From CAXSBR01 sp964252015 (GTDB lineage: Bacteria; Actinomycetota; Actinomycetes; Mycobacteriales; Jatrophihabitantaceae), in NCBI GenBank assembly GCA_964252015.1, contig CAXULW010000006.1, forward strand, positions 62,001 to 126,000: DNA of 64,000 bases. The letters are read 5' to 3'. Position numbers and translations under genes: made by a program. Positions 33,810-42,279 of this stretch are shown in pieces. Positions within the stretch are counted from its first letter, which is position 1. Each line of letters starts with the position of its first letter. The notes under the pieces are model-generated. The model worked only from the letters and a program-made list of their open reading frames with translations, had not been told where the DNA came from and searched no databases.

Positions 33810-34514
33810 ATGACAACCACACTCATCACCGGGGCGAACAAGGGCCTCGGAAAGGCCACCGCCCGCCGGCTCCTGGGCCTCGGGCACACCGTCTATGTCG
33901 GGGCCCGCGACGCCGAACGCGGCCAGGCCGCGGCCACCGAAATCGGCGCCCGGTTCGTCCAACTCGACGTGACCGACGATGCGTCGGTCATTGCCGCCCT
34001 CAAGCAGATCGAAGCTGACGGCGGCCTGGATGTCCTGATCAACAACGCCGGCATAGCCAGGCTCGGCAACGGCGGCGAGGCGCTCGACGGGCCGAGCGCA
34101 CTGGCGGTGTTCGACACCAACGCGGTCGGGATCATCCGCGTGACCGAGGCGGCGCTGCCGCTGCTACGAAAGTCCGCAAACCCGGTCGTCGTGAACGTCT
34201 CGAGCGCCCTCGGCTCGTTCTGGGCCACGCACGAGCCGTCCCGACCAGCCGCGCACTACACCTCGATCGTCTACGGCTCCAGCAAGGCGGCGGTTTCAAT
34301 GATCACCGTCCAATACGCACGGGCGGTCCCCGAGGTCAAGTTCAACGCCGTCGAGCCGGGCATCACCGCGACCGAACTCGGCGGCGGTGACCCCGGTAGC
34401 CACCCCGGCCGTTCCGCGGACACCAGCGCGCGCATCGTCGCCGAACTTGCCACGATCGGCGCCGACGGCCCCACCGGCACCTTCCGCGAAGACGACCGCG
34501 AACTCGAGTGGTGA
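33810..34514 (+). CDS. SDR family oxidoreductase
   Basis: Short-chain dehydrogenase of 234 residues. TLITGANKGLGKATARRL is the cofactor motif, followed by LINNAGIARLG, VNVSSALGSFW and YGSSKAAV with the catalytic Tyr and Lys. It is shorter than classical SDRs, like the carbonyl-reductase-like members often paired with MmyB-type regulators. The gap to the divergent regulator is about 100 bp and should hold the shared control region. Substrate unknown. Confidence 0.83.
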   Translation: MTTTLITGANKGLGKATARRLLGLGHTVYVGARDAERGQAAATEIGARFVQLDVTDDASVIAALKQIEADGGLDVLINNAGIARLGNGGEALDGPSALAVFDTNAVGIIRVTEAALPLLRKSANPVVVNVSSALGSFWATHEPSRPAAHYTSIVYGSSKAAVSMITVQYARAVPEVKFNAVEPGITATELGGGDPGSHPGRSADTSARIVAELATIGADGPTGTFREDDRELEW

Positions 34515-34705
34515 CCGGCGAAGCACCGCCGGCACGGAGCGAGCTCCTCGCCCACCCACACGCCGGTCGCCTTGAACGACTACCGAGTTACGCACGACCA
34601 GGGGGAGGCACCCGTCCGCCCGGTGCCCACGCCCGCCTCGCTACGTGCCACGCCCTCCTGGCTGCCTCCACCGAGTGACGCCAGCCGTGCGTTGGTGGTG
34701 CTGCT

Positions 34706-35285
34706 TCATTCCTGCTGAAGCCGAAGGGGACGGACGTCGACGGCGTCCATACCTGCCGCGGCAGCAGCCTCGAGCCCCTCGTCGCTGTCCTCGTACACGA
34801 GGCAATGCGGCGGCCGGACGCGTAGCAGGTCGGCGGCCCTCATGAAGTCTTCGGCCGACGACTTTCCACGGCAACGTCATCCCTGGTAACGATCACGTCG
34901 AAGAGCGAGCGCAGGCCCAGCGCGTCCATCGTGGGCAGGACCGCGGCCGCGCTGCCGCCGGTGGCCAAAGGGTCTTCCTCCGATTGTGCTCACATCGCAG
35001 AACGTCGACCACGTGGCGCACCTCACCGACCTCCGCTATGCGTAGGAGGCAGTTCCGATCGCGGGCCGCGGCGACAGCATCGACGTCGACCTCGGCCCCC
35101 GCCAGACGGGCGATCATCCGGACCATTTCGCGAGCGGAGACGCCGGTGCGCGCGTCGAACCATTCCTGGTCGAGGTCAAGGCGGACCTCGTTCAGAGCCA
35201 CGCGGAGAGACTCGAAGTTCACCTGCTGACTGTCCGCGACCGTCCCGTCCCAATCAACCAGGAGGGCACGATGCCGCCGGTCGGG
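34706..35285 (-). pseudogene. HAD-family phosphatase, frameshifted
   Basis: HAD superfamily hydrolase (beta-phosphoglucomutase-like) in pieces. RALLVDWDGTVADSQQVNFE (motif I DWDGT) runs in frame to VVDVLRCEHNRRKTL. A frameshift near 34970 moves TGGSAAAVLPTMDALG to another frame, and a second shift near 34880 precedes GKSSAEDFMRAADLL and VYEDSDEGLEAAAAAGM, ending at a TGA at 34706. All motifs are present, so the damage is recent or due to sequencing errors. No clear start codon is seen upstream. Confidence 0.7.
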
Positions 35286-35486
35286 TCGAAGGTCGGCCGC
35301 GCGGGTTTCCAGTATGAGGGTCCTACCCGCCTCACCTCCCGCGCCTCATCTCAGAAGACTATTCCGCTCGGTGAGAGTTCCCCTTGTTCGGCTGACCGCC
35401 GCAATGCGAGCGTGGAGATCCGCCCCGACCGGCCATATCTGGCCTTCGAAGTCGGCGGGCGGATCCGCCGAGGGAGACCGAACTCT

Positions 35487-37085
35487 GTGACTGACGTGCG
35501 CGACGCGACCTACGACATTCTCCGGTCGCACGGTTTGACCACGATCTTCGGCAACCCTGGTTCCAACGAGCTGCTCTTCCTCGCCGGGCTACGGCCGGAC
35601 TTCCAGTATGTGCTGGGCCTACACGAAGGTGTCGTGCTGGCGATGGCGGACGGGTATGCACTGGCGCGAGGTGGACCGGCGTTCGTCAATCTGCATTCGG
35701 CCGCCGGCACCGGTAACGCCATGGGCCCGCTCACGAACTCGATCTATTCGCACTCACCGCTGGTCATCACCGCCGGGCAGCAGGTCCGCGCCACCATCGG
35801 TCAGGAGGTCATGCTAGCGAACGTGGACGCGGCAACCCTGCCGAAACCGCTCGTCAAATGGAGTTGCGAACCCGCCTGCGCCCAAGACGTCCCGCGCGCG
35901 ATCAGCCAGGCCATCCATCTTGCGAATTTGCCGGCCAAAGGACCGGTGTACGTATCGATTCCCTACGATGACTGGGCGCAAGAAGCTCCACCCACAGCGC
36001 AACACCTGGTGGGGCGAAGGGTCGCCGTCGGTGGTTGCCTTTCCGCGGACCAACTCTCTGAGCTAACCGACCTCCTCGACGCAGCGGACAATCCGGTCCT
36101 GGTGTTCGGGCCCGAGGTCGACGCCGAGGCGGCCAACGACGACGCCGTCCGGCTGGCTGATGCGCTCGGCGCCCCGGTCTGGCTCGCTCCCTCTCCGTCA
36201 CGATGTCCGTTCCCCACCCGACACTCCAGCTTCCGCGGTGTTCTCCCGGCGGGGGTCCAGAGTCTCACCGACGTGTTGAGCGGTCACGACCTGATCCTGG
36301 TCGTCGGGGCACCGGTGTTCCGCTACCACCAGTTCGTGCCAGGTGACCTACTCCCCGCTGGCGCACAGTTGATCCATCTGACCGGTGATCCGGGCGAGGC
36401 GGCAAGAGCGCCGGTCGGAAACGCAATTGTCTGCCGGGTGGGCGACGCGTTGGCTCGCTTGTCCGATGCGGTGAGGCGTGGACAGCGGCCGAAGTTGCCG
36501 CCTCGGGAGGACTTCGCGGTGCCCCCATCATCTTCTGGCCACGGAATGCACCCAGCGGAGGTTTTCGCCCTACTGCGCCAGTTGGCGCCGCAAAACACGG
36601 TATGGGTCAAGGAATCGACGTCGACCACGGAAGACTTCTGGGCTCAGGCGGACCTCTCCCTTCAGGGCAGCTACTTCTTTCCAGCAGCAGGTGCACTCGG
36701 ATTTGGGCTGCCCGCTGCGGTGGGCGCTCAGATCGCGTGCCGCGATCGCCAAGTCATCGGGCTCATCGGCGATGGTTCTGCCAACTACGGGATCACCGCT
36801 TTATGGACCGCGGCGCGCTACCAGATCCCGGTGATCATCGTGCTGCTGAAGAACGGGACGTATGGCGCCCTGCGCTGGTTCGCCGAGCAGCTCGACGCCG
36901 GAGAGACCCCCGGCCTCGATGTGCCGGGGATCGATTTCGTAGAAATAGCTCAGGGCTACGGCGTCACCGCTGCCGCCGTCTCGTCGAACGAGGAGTTCGT
37001 CCACGCATTCAAGTCGGCGCTCAGCAGCGGGCAAGCGGCTCTGATCGAAGTCCTTACTGAAGTCAGTAGTCCAGATACAGCGTGA
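35487..37085 (+). CDS. mdlC: benzoylformate decarboxylase
   Basis: Thiamine-diphosphate enzyme of 532 residues, close to the usual 528. Catalytic positions fall at the same numbers as in the Pseudomonas putida enzyme: Ser26 (GNPGSNEL), Glu47 (LHEGVV), His70 (NLHSAAGTGNAMG) and His281 (VFRYHQF). GDGSANYGITALWTAARYQ and NGTYGALRWFA form the cofactor motif. It converts phenylglyoxylate-type 2-oxoacids to aldehydes. The GTG start at 35487 fits the family; the open frame upstream is not conserved. An amino-acid dehydrogenase follows, suggesting that the 2-oxoacid comes from an aromatic amino acid such as phenylglycine. Confidence 0.88.
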   Translation: MTDVRDATYDILRSHGLTTIFGNPGSNELLFLAGLRPDFQYVLGLHEGVVLAMADGYALARGGPAFVNLHSAAGTGNAMGPLTNSIYSHSPLVITAGQQVRATIGQEVMLANVDAATLPKPLVKWSCEPACAQDVPRAISQAIHLANLPAKGPVYVSIPYDDWAQEAPPTAQHLVGRRVAVGGCLSADQLSELTDLLDAADNPVLVFGPEVDAEAANDDAVRLADALGAPVWLAPSPSRCPFPTRHSSFRGVLPAGVQSLTDVLSGHDLILVVGAPVFRYHQFVPGDLLPAGAQLIHLTGDPGEAARAPVGNAIVCRVGDALARLSDAVRRGQRPKLPPREDFAVPPSSSGHGMHPAEVFALLRQLAPQNTVWVKESTSTTEDFWAQADLSLQGSYFFPAAGALGFGLPAAVGAQIACRDRQVIGLIGDGSANYGITALWTAARYQIPVIIVLLKNGTYGALRWFAEQLDAGETPGLDVPGIDFVEIAQGYGVTAAAVSSNEEFVHAFKSALSSGQAALIEVLTEVSSPDTA

Positions 37086-37106
37086 CGGACGTTCACGGCA
37101 CGCTGT
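37077..37106. other. intercistronic hairpin at the decarboxylase stop codon
   Basis: ACAGCGTG (37077-37084) and CACGCTGT (37099-37106) are perfectly complementary 8-bp arms around 14 bases. The hairpin includes the TGA of the decarboxylase gene and lies 50 bp before the amino-acid dehydrogenase start. No T-run follows, so an RNA-processing or attenuation role is more likely than termination. Confidence 0.4.
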
Positions 37107-37155
37107 CGGCCATCACAAAGCAAAACCAAAACCCTAAAATCCGAAAGGCAAAGCG

Positions 37156-38271
37156 ATGACTCCATCCGACTCCGCCGTCGGGGCCGTGTCCCCATTGGCC
37201 GGCGTCCTGGACCGCTTCCCGGAACTTCCCCATGAGCAGGTGACCTTCTTCCAGGACCCGGAGACTGGGCTCAAGGCGATCGTCGCGATACACGACACGA
37301 CGTTGGGACCAGGGTTCGGAGGCACTCGCTTTTATCCCTACCCCGACGAAGCGACGGCTCTGACGGACGTGCTGCGCCTGTCCCGAGGGATGACCTACAA
37401 GACGGCGATGGCCGGACTGCCTTGTGGCGGCGCCAAGGCCGTCATCATCGGGGATCCTCTGGCGCTGAAAACCGATCAGTTGCTGGAGACTTACGGACGA
37501 TTCATTCAGAGCCTTGGCGGCCGCTACGTCACCGCCGGTGATGTCGGCACCAGCGCCGATGATCTCGATGTGATCGGTCGAACCACTAAGTATGTGTTGG
37601 GCCGAAACGCATCGGCCGGGGGTTACGGAGACAGTGGTGCGATGACAGCGCTTGGCGCGTTCCACGCGCTTCGCGCAGGCGCTGAAGCTGGGTTCGGTAC
37701 CAGCGTCCTGACCGGACGTATCGTCGGCGTAGAGGGGATGGGCAAGGTCGGATACAACTTGATCGAACTCCTGCTCGACGCTGGTGCCGAGGTTGTCGCG
37801 TCTGACGTGTCGGCTCCAGCACGCGACCGAGTGGCCCGCGCCTTCCCGATGGTCACCATAGCGGACCGGGTCATCGACCAGAACGTGGACATTTACGCAC
37901 CCTGCGCCCTCGGCGCAACGCTTACCTCGGAGTCGGTCGCCGCGATCAAAGCCGCGGTTGTATGCGGTGCCGCAAATAATCAACTCGCGAGCCCCTCGGT
38001 CGAACGCGAACTGGCCGGCCGCCGCATAATCTGGGTGCCGGACTTCGTGGCGAGCGCCGGCGGTGTCATCCTCGGTTCTTACGAATTCCGGCGGCTGCCG
38101 ATTGGGGCCGTGGTCGCACAGGTCGAGAAGATCTACGACACCGCTGTCGAGGTTCTCTCGATTTCGCGTCGCGATGATCTGCTTCCGGGGGTGGCCGCCG
38201 AGACGGTCGCCCGGACACGGATCCAACGAGGAAAACGCCTCCCAAGGCCGGGCTACCTGCCTGACGAATAG
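37156..38271 (+). CDS. Leu/Phe/Val-type amino-acid dehydrogenase
   Basis: Glu/Leu/Phe/Val dehydrogenase family protein of 371 residues. Catalytic lysines are visible as Lys82 (MTYKTAMAGLPCGGAK) and Lys94, with Asp129 in AGDVGTSADDLD. The NAD domain has IVGVEGMGKVGYNLIELL, and APCALGATL and AANNQLA are family segments. It interconverts an amino acid and its 2-oxoacid with NAD+ and ammonia. PheDH or LeuDH activity is typical; here, next to benzoylformate decarboxylase, an arylglycine or aromatic amino acid is the likely substrate (inference). An IclR regulator follows. Confidence 0.85.
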   Translation: MTPSDSAVGAVSPLAGVLDRFPELPHEQVTFFQDPETGLKAIVAIHDTTLGPGFGGTRFYPYPDEATALTDVLRLSRGMTYKTAMAGLPCGGAKAVIIGDPLALKTDQLLETYGRFIQSLGGRYVTAGDVGTSADDLDVIGRTTKYVLGRNASAGGYGDSGAMTALGAFHALRAGAEAGFGTSVLTGRIVGVEGMGKVGYNLIELLLDAGAEVVASDVSAPARDRVARAFPMVTIADRVIDQNVDIYAPCALGATLTSESVAAIKAAVVCGAANNQLASPSVERELAGRRIIWVPDFVASAGGVILGSYEFRRLPIGAVVAQVEKIYDTAVEVLSISRRDDLLPGVAAETVARTRIQRGKRLPRPGYLPDE

Positions 38272-38352
38272 GCTGTTCGAGGCAGGTGAATATCGTGCGT
38301 CGAAGCGGCGGTTGGATGTCACCTCGGCTCCGGAGCGGGTAAGTGAAGGCGA

Positions 38353-39183
38353 ATGCAACAAGCGGGCACAGAAGCAGAGGTCTCGGTGGTCCGGCGCGCC
38401 CTGATGGTGCTGGACTGCTTCCTCGGCAACCCGGTCGAGCGCACCCCGACGGAGATCAGCCGTGAGACCGGTCTGCCGATGGCGACCGTGCATCGGTTGC
38501 TCACCACGCTCATCGACTGGGGCGGGGTCGAGAGACATGGCCGGGGCCGCTACCGGCTCAGCATGCACGTTTGGCGACTGGGAGCGGCCGCCCCCCATGC
38601 ACGCGCCCTTCGCGATGTTGCCATGCCCTACTTGGAGGACCTGCGCGAGGTGACCCACGAGGTGGTGCATCTCGCCGTACTGGACGGAATCGAGGCGTTG
38701 TACCTGGAGAAACTACCGAGCCGACGGGCGGCGACGGTGATTTCCGGGGTGGGCCGGCGGCTTCCGCTACACGCGACCGGACCCGGCAAGGTGCTGCTGG
38801 CCTACAGCGGCCCAGAGTTGCTGGATCAGGTGATCGCGGCCGGACTCAGGCCGGTGACCTCCTCCACAATCGCGACCGAAAGGCAGCTCAGATCTGTACT
38901 CGCGGATATCCGACGTACCGGCCTCGTCGTAACCCGCAACGAGATGACCGACGGCAGTTCGTCGGTGGCAGCGCCGGTGTTCGGAGCGGATGGGTCCATC
39001 GTTGCGAGCCTGGCTGTTGTTACCCGTTCGGACCGCCTTCGCCCGGGATCGCTGGCGCCACTCGTCCGCGTCGTGTCCAACAGTCTCTCCCGGGCCCTAC
39101 GAGACGAGGCCCCCGCACGCCCGCCTCATGGCATCGCCGGACACCGAACCATGAGATTGATGACCGACCAGTCCACCGTCTAG
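38353..39183 (+). CDS. IclR family transcriptional regulator
   Basis: IclR protein of 276 residues. The winged helix (about 10-75: VRRALMVLDCFLGN...TEISRETGLPMATVHRLLTTL) is followed by the effector domain with LPLHATGPGKVLLAYSG and GSSSVAAPVFGADGSIVASLAV. It lies 80 bases after the amino-acid dehydrogenase in the same direction and probably regulates the decarboxylase/dehydrogenase pair. The stop codon is shared in antiparallel with the Rrf2 remnant. Confidence 0.87.
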   Translation: MQQAGTEAEVSVVRRALMVLDCFLGNPVERTPTEISRETGLPMATVHRLLTTLIDWGGVERHGRGRYRLSMHVWRLGAAAPHARALRDVAMPYLEDLREVTHEVVHLAVLDGIEALYLEKLPSRRAATVISGVGRRLPLHATGPGKVLLAYSGPELLDQVIAAGLRPVTSSTIATERQLRSVLADIRRTGLVVTRNEMTDGSSSVAAPVFGADGSIVASLAVVTRSDRLRPGSLAPLVRVVSNSLSRALRDEAPARPPHGIAGHRTMRLMTDQSTV

Positions 39184-39467
39184 CCGCGTTGCGTGAGGGC
39201 CTGCGCCGGAGTGGCCTGGTCCACGAGTTGCGCAATTGTGGTCTTCTCCAGTTCGTCCTCGATCGCTTCCGGGTGCGCTGGTCGATGTCGGTGACCCGAG
39301 ACGGATGCTTCGGCCCACCGGGCCGTGAGGGTGCCTGCGTAGGAGCCGAGGACATGGTTCGCGCCCTGGACGATGCGCCACACGTCGCCGAGGGGGATCG
39401 TGGCCGGGTCCGGTAGCAGTTGCGAGCCGCCACCGTTCTGGCCGGCGGTGACGAGCACGCCAGACAA
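39180..39467 (-). pseudogene. Rrf2-family regulator, C-terminal fragment
   Basis: The sequence LVTAGQNGGGSQLLPDPATI and PLGDVWRIVQGANHVLG aligns with the wing and following helix of the intact Rrf2 protein at 41776-42210 (GQHGGWELARDAGDI, LAQVWRLLQGTDPLLG). The HTH half is absent because the MFS gene ends at 39474. It ends with IEDELEKTTIAQLVDQ, as Rrf2 proteins do. Probably a truncated copy left by rearrangement; a separate short protein cannot be excluded. Confidence 0.6.
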
Positions 39468-39473
39468 GACCTG

Positions 39474-40772
39474 TTACTGGGCCGATGTCGCGGGTGCGGG
39501 TGCGCGGACCGCACGCTCAGTTCCCGAGTCAATGCTGTCGTTCGCGGTCAGGTCGGTGGGCGCGACGGCGGGCCGGACGAGCGTGGCCAGGGCGATGACG
39601 GCAGCGATCCCGAGGCCGGCCATGACGATGGCGGTGGGTAACGCTGCGTTGGAGGCGTGGATCCCGACCAACGGTGCGGCGAGACCACCGAACAGGTATT
39701 GACCGAAGCCGAGCAGTGCGGCGGCCGCGCCGGCGTTGGAGCCGTGGTGTTCCAGGCCCAACGCAGCCGCGTTCGGCAGCACCAAGCCCACGCTGGTGAC
39801 CACGATGAAGAAGCCGGCCAGCAGCGGCCACAGCCCGGCCCCGGTCGTGACAAAAACGAGGAGGGCGACACCCCCCACGGCCGATCCGATCGCGCCGACC
39901 GTGAGCAACCGTCGTGCTTCGACGTGCCGGACGAGCCTTCCGCTGGCTTGGGCCGCGGCGACCAGTCCGAGCGCGTTTACGGCGAACACGACGCTGTACT
40001 GGCGTGGGGACAGGCCGTGCAGGTCCTCGAGGACGAACGGGGATCCGGAGATGTAGGCGAACATGGCGGCGAACACGAACGCGTTGGTGAGCGCGTAACC
40101 CACGAGATTGCGGTCCCCGAGTAGGCGGACGTACACCGCGCCGGTCGCGCGCAGTCCACCGCTTTGCCGCGACGGCCGAGGCAGACTTTCCGGCAACCAA
40201 CCGACGCAGGCGATGAGCACCGCGCCGCTCAGCCCCGCGAGCGCCACGAAGATCGCGCGCCACCCGGAGAGGCTCAAGATCTGCGCGCCCACGAGCGGGG
40301 CCAGGATCGGTGCGAGGCCGGTGACGAGCAGCAGGAGGGAGAAGTAGCGGGCCGCCGCATTCCCGGTGTAGCGGTCGCGCACGCAGGCGTAGGCAATGAC
40401 GAGAGCGAACGCGCCGCCGACGCCCTGAACGCCGCGGAACAGAACGAGCAGCGCGATGTTCGGCGCGAGGGCACACGCAATCCCCGCTGCGGTGTACACG
40501 GTCACCCCGAAAAGCAAAGGCCGCCGCCGTCCCAACGCGTCGCTCATCGGCCCGGCCACCAGCTGACCGATGGCCAGACCGATGAGGCAGGTCGTCACGG
40601 TCAGCTGCGCCAGGGACGCAGCGCTGCCCAGGTCGTCGGCCAGGCGCGGCAGACCGGGCACGTAGGCGTCAGTGGACAGCGGGCCGAGCGCGACCAGTGC
40701 TCCCAGAATCAGGAGCACAGACACGCTGCGCACGTGATCCGGTGCCTCGCCATGGATCGTCGCCTTGGTCAT
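39474..40772 (-). CDS. MFS multidrug efflux transporter, Bcr/CflA family
   Basis: Membrane protein of 432 residues with twelve hydrophobic segments. LILGALVALGPLSTDAYVPGLP is the hallmark of TM1 in Bcr/CflA drug exporters, and AGPMSDALGRRRPLLFG is MFS motif A between TM2 and TM3. LFRGVQGVGGAFALVIAYACVRD resembles motif B/C. It exports drugs or metabolites by proton antiport. A QorB-like reductase gene follows upstream in the same direction, and an Rrf2 regulator is divergent from that, so one redox-responsive unit is possible. Confidence 0.88.
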   Translation of the reverse strand: MTKATIHGEAPDHVRSVSVLLILGALVALGPLSTDAYVPGLPRLADDLGSAASLAQLTVTTCLIGLAIGQLVAGPMSDALGRRRPLLFGVTVYTAAGIACALAPNIALLVLFRGVQGVGGAFALVIAYACVRDRYTGNAAARYFSLLLLVTGLAPILAPLVGAQILSLSGWRAIFVALAGLSGAVLIACVGWLPESLPRPSRQSGGLRATGAVYVRLLGDRNLVGYALTNAFVFAAMFAYISGSPFVLEDLHGLSPRQYSVVFAVNALGLVAAAQASGRLVRHVEARRLLTVGAIGSAVGGVALLVFVTTGAGLWPLLAGFFIVVTSVGLVLPNAAALGLEHHGSNAGAAAALLGFGQYLFGGLAAPLVGIHASNAALPTAIVMAGLGIAAVIALATLVRPAVAPTDLTANDSIDSGTERAVRAPAPATSAQ

Positions 40773-40829
40773 CGTTCTGACGTCCTTCTTCTGATGGGCT
40801 GGCCGGGCGGTCTGGCATGACGATTGCTT

Positions 40830-41693
40830 TCAGGAGAAAGTCCCCGCGGCCCGAAGGACGTCGGCCAGTGCGGTCGGCTGGCGTCCGGTCAGCTCGGCGA
40901 CCGCGGTGCTCACGTTCCCGAGGTAACCGTCGCGGGTCGACGCGCCAAAGGACGTCACCAGCTCCGCCGCCTCGTCCGGCAGTCCGGCCTCGCGCAAGCC
41001 GGCCGCGAACGCGTCATCGTCAACGCTGACCAGCTCGACCGGGCGGCCGCCGAACTCGCGCGCGAGTGCGGCCAGGTCAGCGCCGCTCAAGGCCTCAGGC
41101 CCGGTGACGTCGTAGACCATTCCCTCGTGACCGTCCTGGGTCAGGACGGCAGCGGCGGCCGCCGCACAATCCTCTCGTGTCACGTAGGCGGTGGCGCCGT
41201 CCCCACCGTTGGTCACCAGTTGCCCCGACGCGGCCGCATGCTCGATGGCTGGCACCTGCATGTGCGCGTACACGTTGTTACGCAGCACCGTCCACTGCAC
41301 CGTGCTGTCGCGCAGCGCCCGCTCGGTGCCGGCGTGATCGGCGACCACCTGCGCGGGGTTGTCCGAGACCGGCTCGGGAACGGAGGTGTACACGATGTGG
41401 CGCACACCGGCCTTCGCCGCGGCCGCGATGGCCGCACGCTGCGGGTCCAAGCGGGAACCGACCGCGTCCGTGGAAATGATCAAAAGCCGCTCGACCCCTG
41501 CGAACGCGCCGTCGAGTGTGCTCGGGTCGGTGAAGTCAACTCGTCGCACCTGCGCCCCGCGGGCGGCGAGGTCGGCCAACAGCTCCGGCTTCCGGGTGCC
41601 TAGGACGACCTCGTGCGGGTCGACAGCGTGCAGCACCAACTCGGCGGTGGCGCGTCCCAGTGGACCGGAAGCTCCGGTGATGGCGATCGTCAT
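40830..41693 (-). CDS. NAD(P)H-binding reductase, QorB/NmrA-like SDR
   Basis: Atypical SDR of 287 residues. ITGASGPLGRATAELVL is the cofactor motif, and LRNNVYAHMQVPAIEHAAASGQ and YVTREDCAAAAAAVL are typical of QorB-type NAD(P)H:quinone oxidoreductases. The start ATG at 41693 has GGAGAAG upstream. It is divergent from the Rrf2 gene across the repeat-rich region at 41714-41760. Members reduce quinones and are often under control of a neighbouring redox-sensing regulator. Confidence 0.85.
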   Translation of the reverse strand: MTIAITGASGPLGRATAELVLHAVDPHEVVLGTRKPELLADLAARGAQVRRVDFTDPSTLDGAFAGVERLLIISTDAVGSRLDPQRAAIAAAAKAGVRHIVYTSVPEPVSDNPAQVVADHAGTERALRDSTVQWTVLRNNVYAHMQVPAIEHAAASGQLVTNGGDGATAYVTREDCAAAAAAVLTQDGHEGMVYDVTGPEALSGADLAALAREFGGRPVELVSVDDDAFAAGLREAGLPDEAAELVTSFGASTRDGYLGNVSTAVAELTGRQPTALADVLRAAGTFS

Positions 41694-41713
41694 ATGTCTT
41701 CTCCAAATGCACT

Positions 41714-41760
41714 CGTCACGGTTGCGAATACGCTTACCGTAGCCGTGACGGTTGCGATAT
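41714..41760. promoter_or_regulatory. repeat-rich operator region between QorB-like and Rrf2 genes
   Basis: CGTCACGG (41714-41721) and CCGTGACG (41743-41750) are perfect 8-bp inverted arms 21 bases apart. In addition, ACGGTTGCGA occurs twice as a direct repeat exactly 30 bases apart (41718 and 41748). The region lies between divergent genes and overlaps the Rrf2 leader, so it is a good candidate for the Rrf2 protein's own target. Confidence 0.6.
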
Positions 41761-41775
41761 GGCAACATGGACCTC

Positions 41776-42210
41776 ATGGCGACGACGCGCAACACGCAGT
41801 TTGCGGTCGCTGTACACGTGCTCACCTACCTCGCCGACGCCGGCCCGGGCCGCACCGCAAGTTCCGACGAGCTGTCCGGGAGCACCAACGTCAACCCGGT
41901 CTACGTGCGTCGTGTGCTCGGCCCCCTGCGCGAAGCCGGGCTGGTCCGCTCACGCCCGGGCCAGCACGGAGGTTGGGAGTTGGCACGAGACGCCGGGGAT
42001 ATCACGCTCGCGCAGGTCTGGCGCCTGCTGCAAGGCACCGACCCGCTACTCGGCCTGCACGGACCCAATCCCGCGTGTGCGATCGGCCGCAGCGTCCAGA
42101 ACTCGCTGACCGAGCTCGATCATGCGGTATCCCGCGCGGTGGACGACGAACTGGAACGATTCACGGTCCAGGACCTCCTGATCCCCAGCGTGCCGACCCG
42201 GAAAAGTTAG
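41776..42210 (+). CDS. Rrf2 family transcriptional regulator
   Basis: Protein of 144 residues. The winged helix covers about residues 1-75 (NTQFAVAVHVLTYLADA...VNPVYVRRVLGPLREAGLVRSRPGQHGGWELAR). The three-cysteine cluster motif of IscR/NsrR is absent: only one cysteine is seen, in PNPACAIG. It is therefore probably a cluster-free, redox- or ligand-responsive type (YwnA/CymR-like). The start may be ATG 41776, 41767 or 41752. Divergent from the QorB-like gene, which it probably represses. Confidence 0.85.
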   Translation: MATTRNTQFAVAVHVLTYLADAGPGRTASSDELSGSTNVNPVYVRRVLGPLREAGLVRSRPGQHGGWELARDAGDITLAQVWRLLQGTDPLLGLHGPNPACAIGRSVQNSLTELDHAVSRAVDDELERFTVQDLLIPSVPTRKS

Positions 42211-42279
42211 GGCATAGCGCCGCCGCCAGTCATTTATCCGGAACAACCGCTTACCAGCGGGAGATCCGAGGAACGGTGA

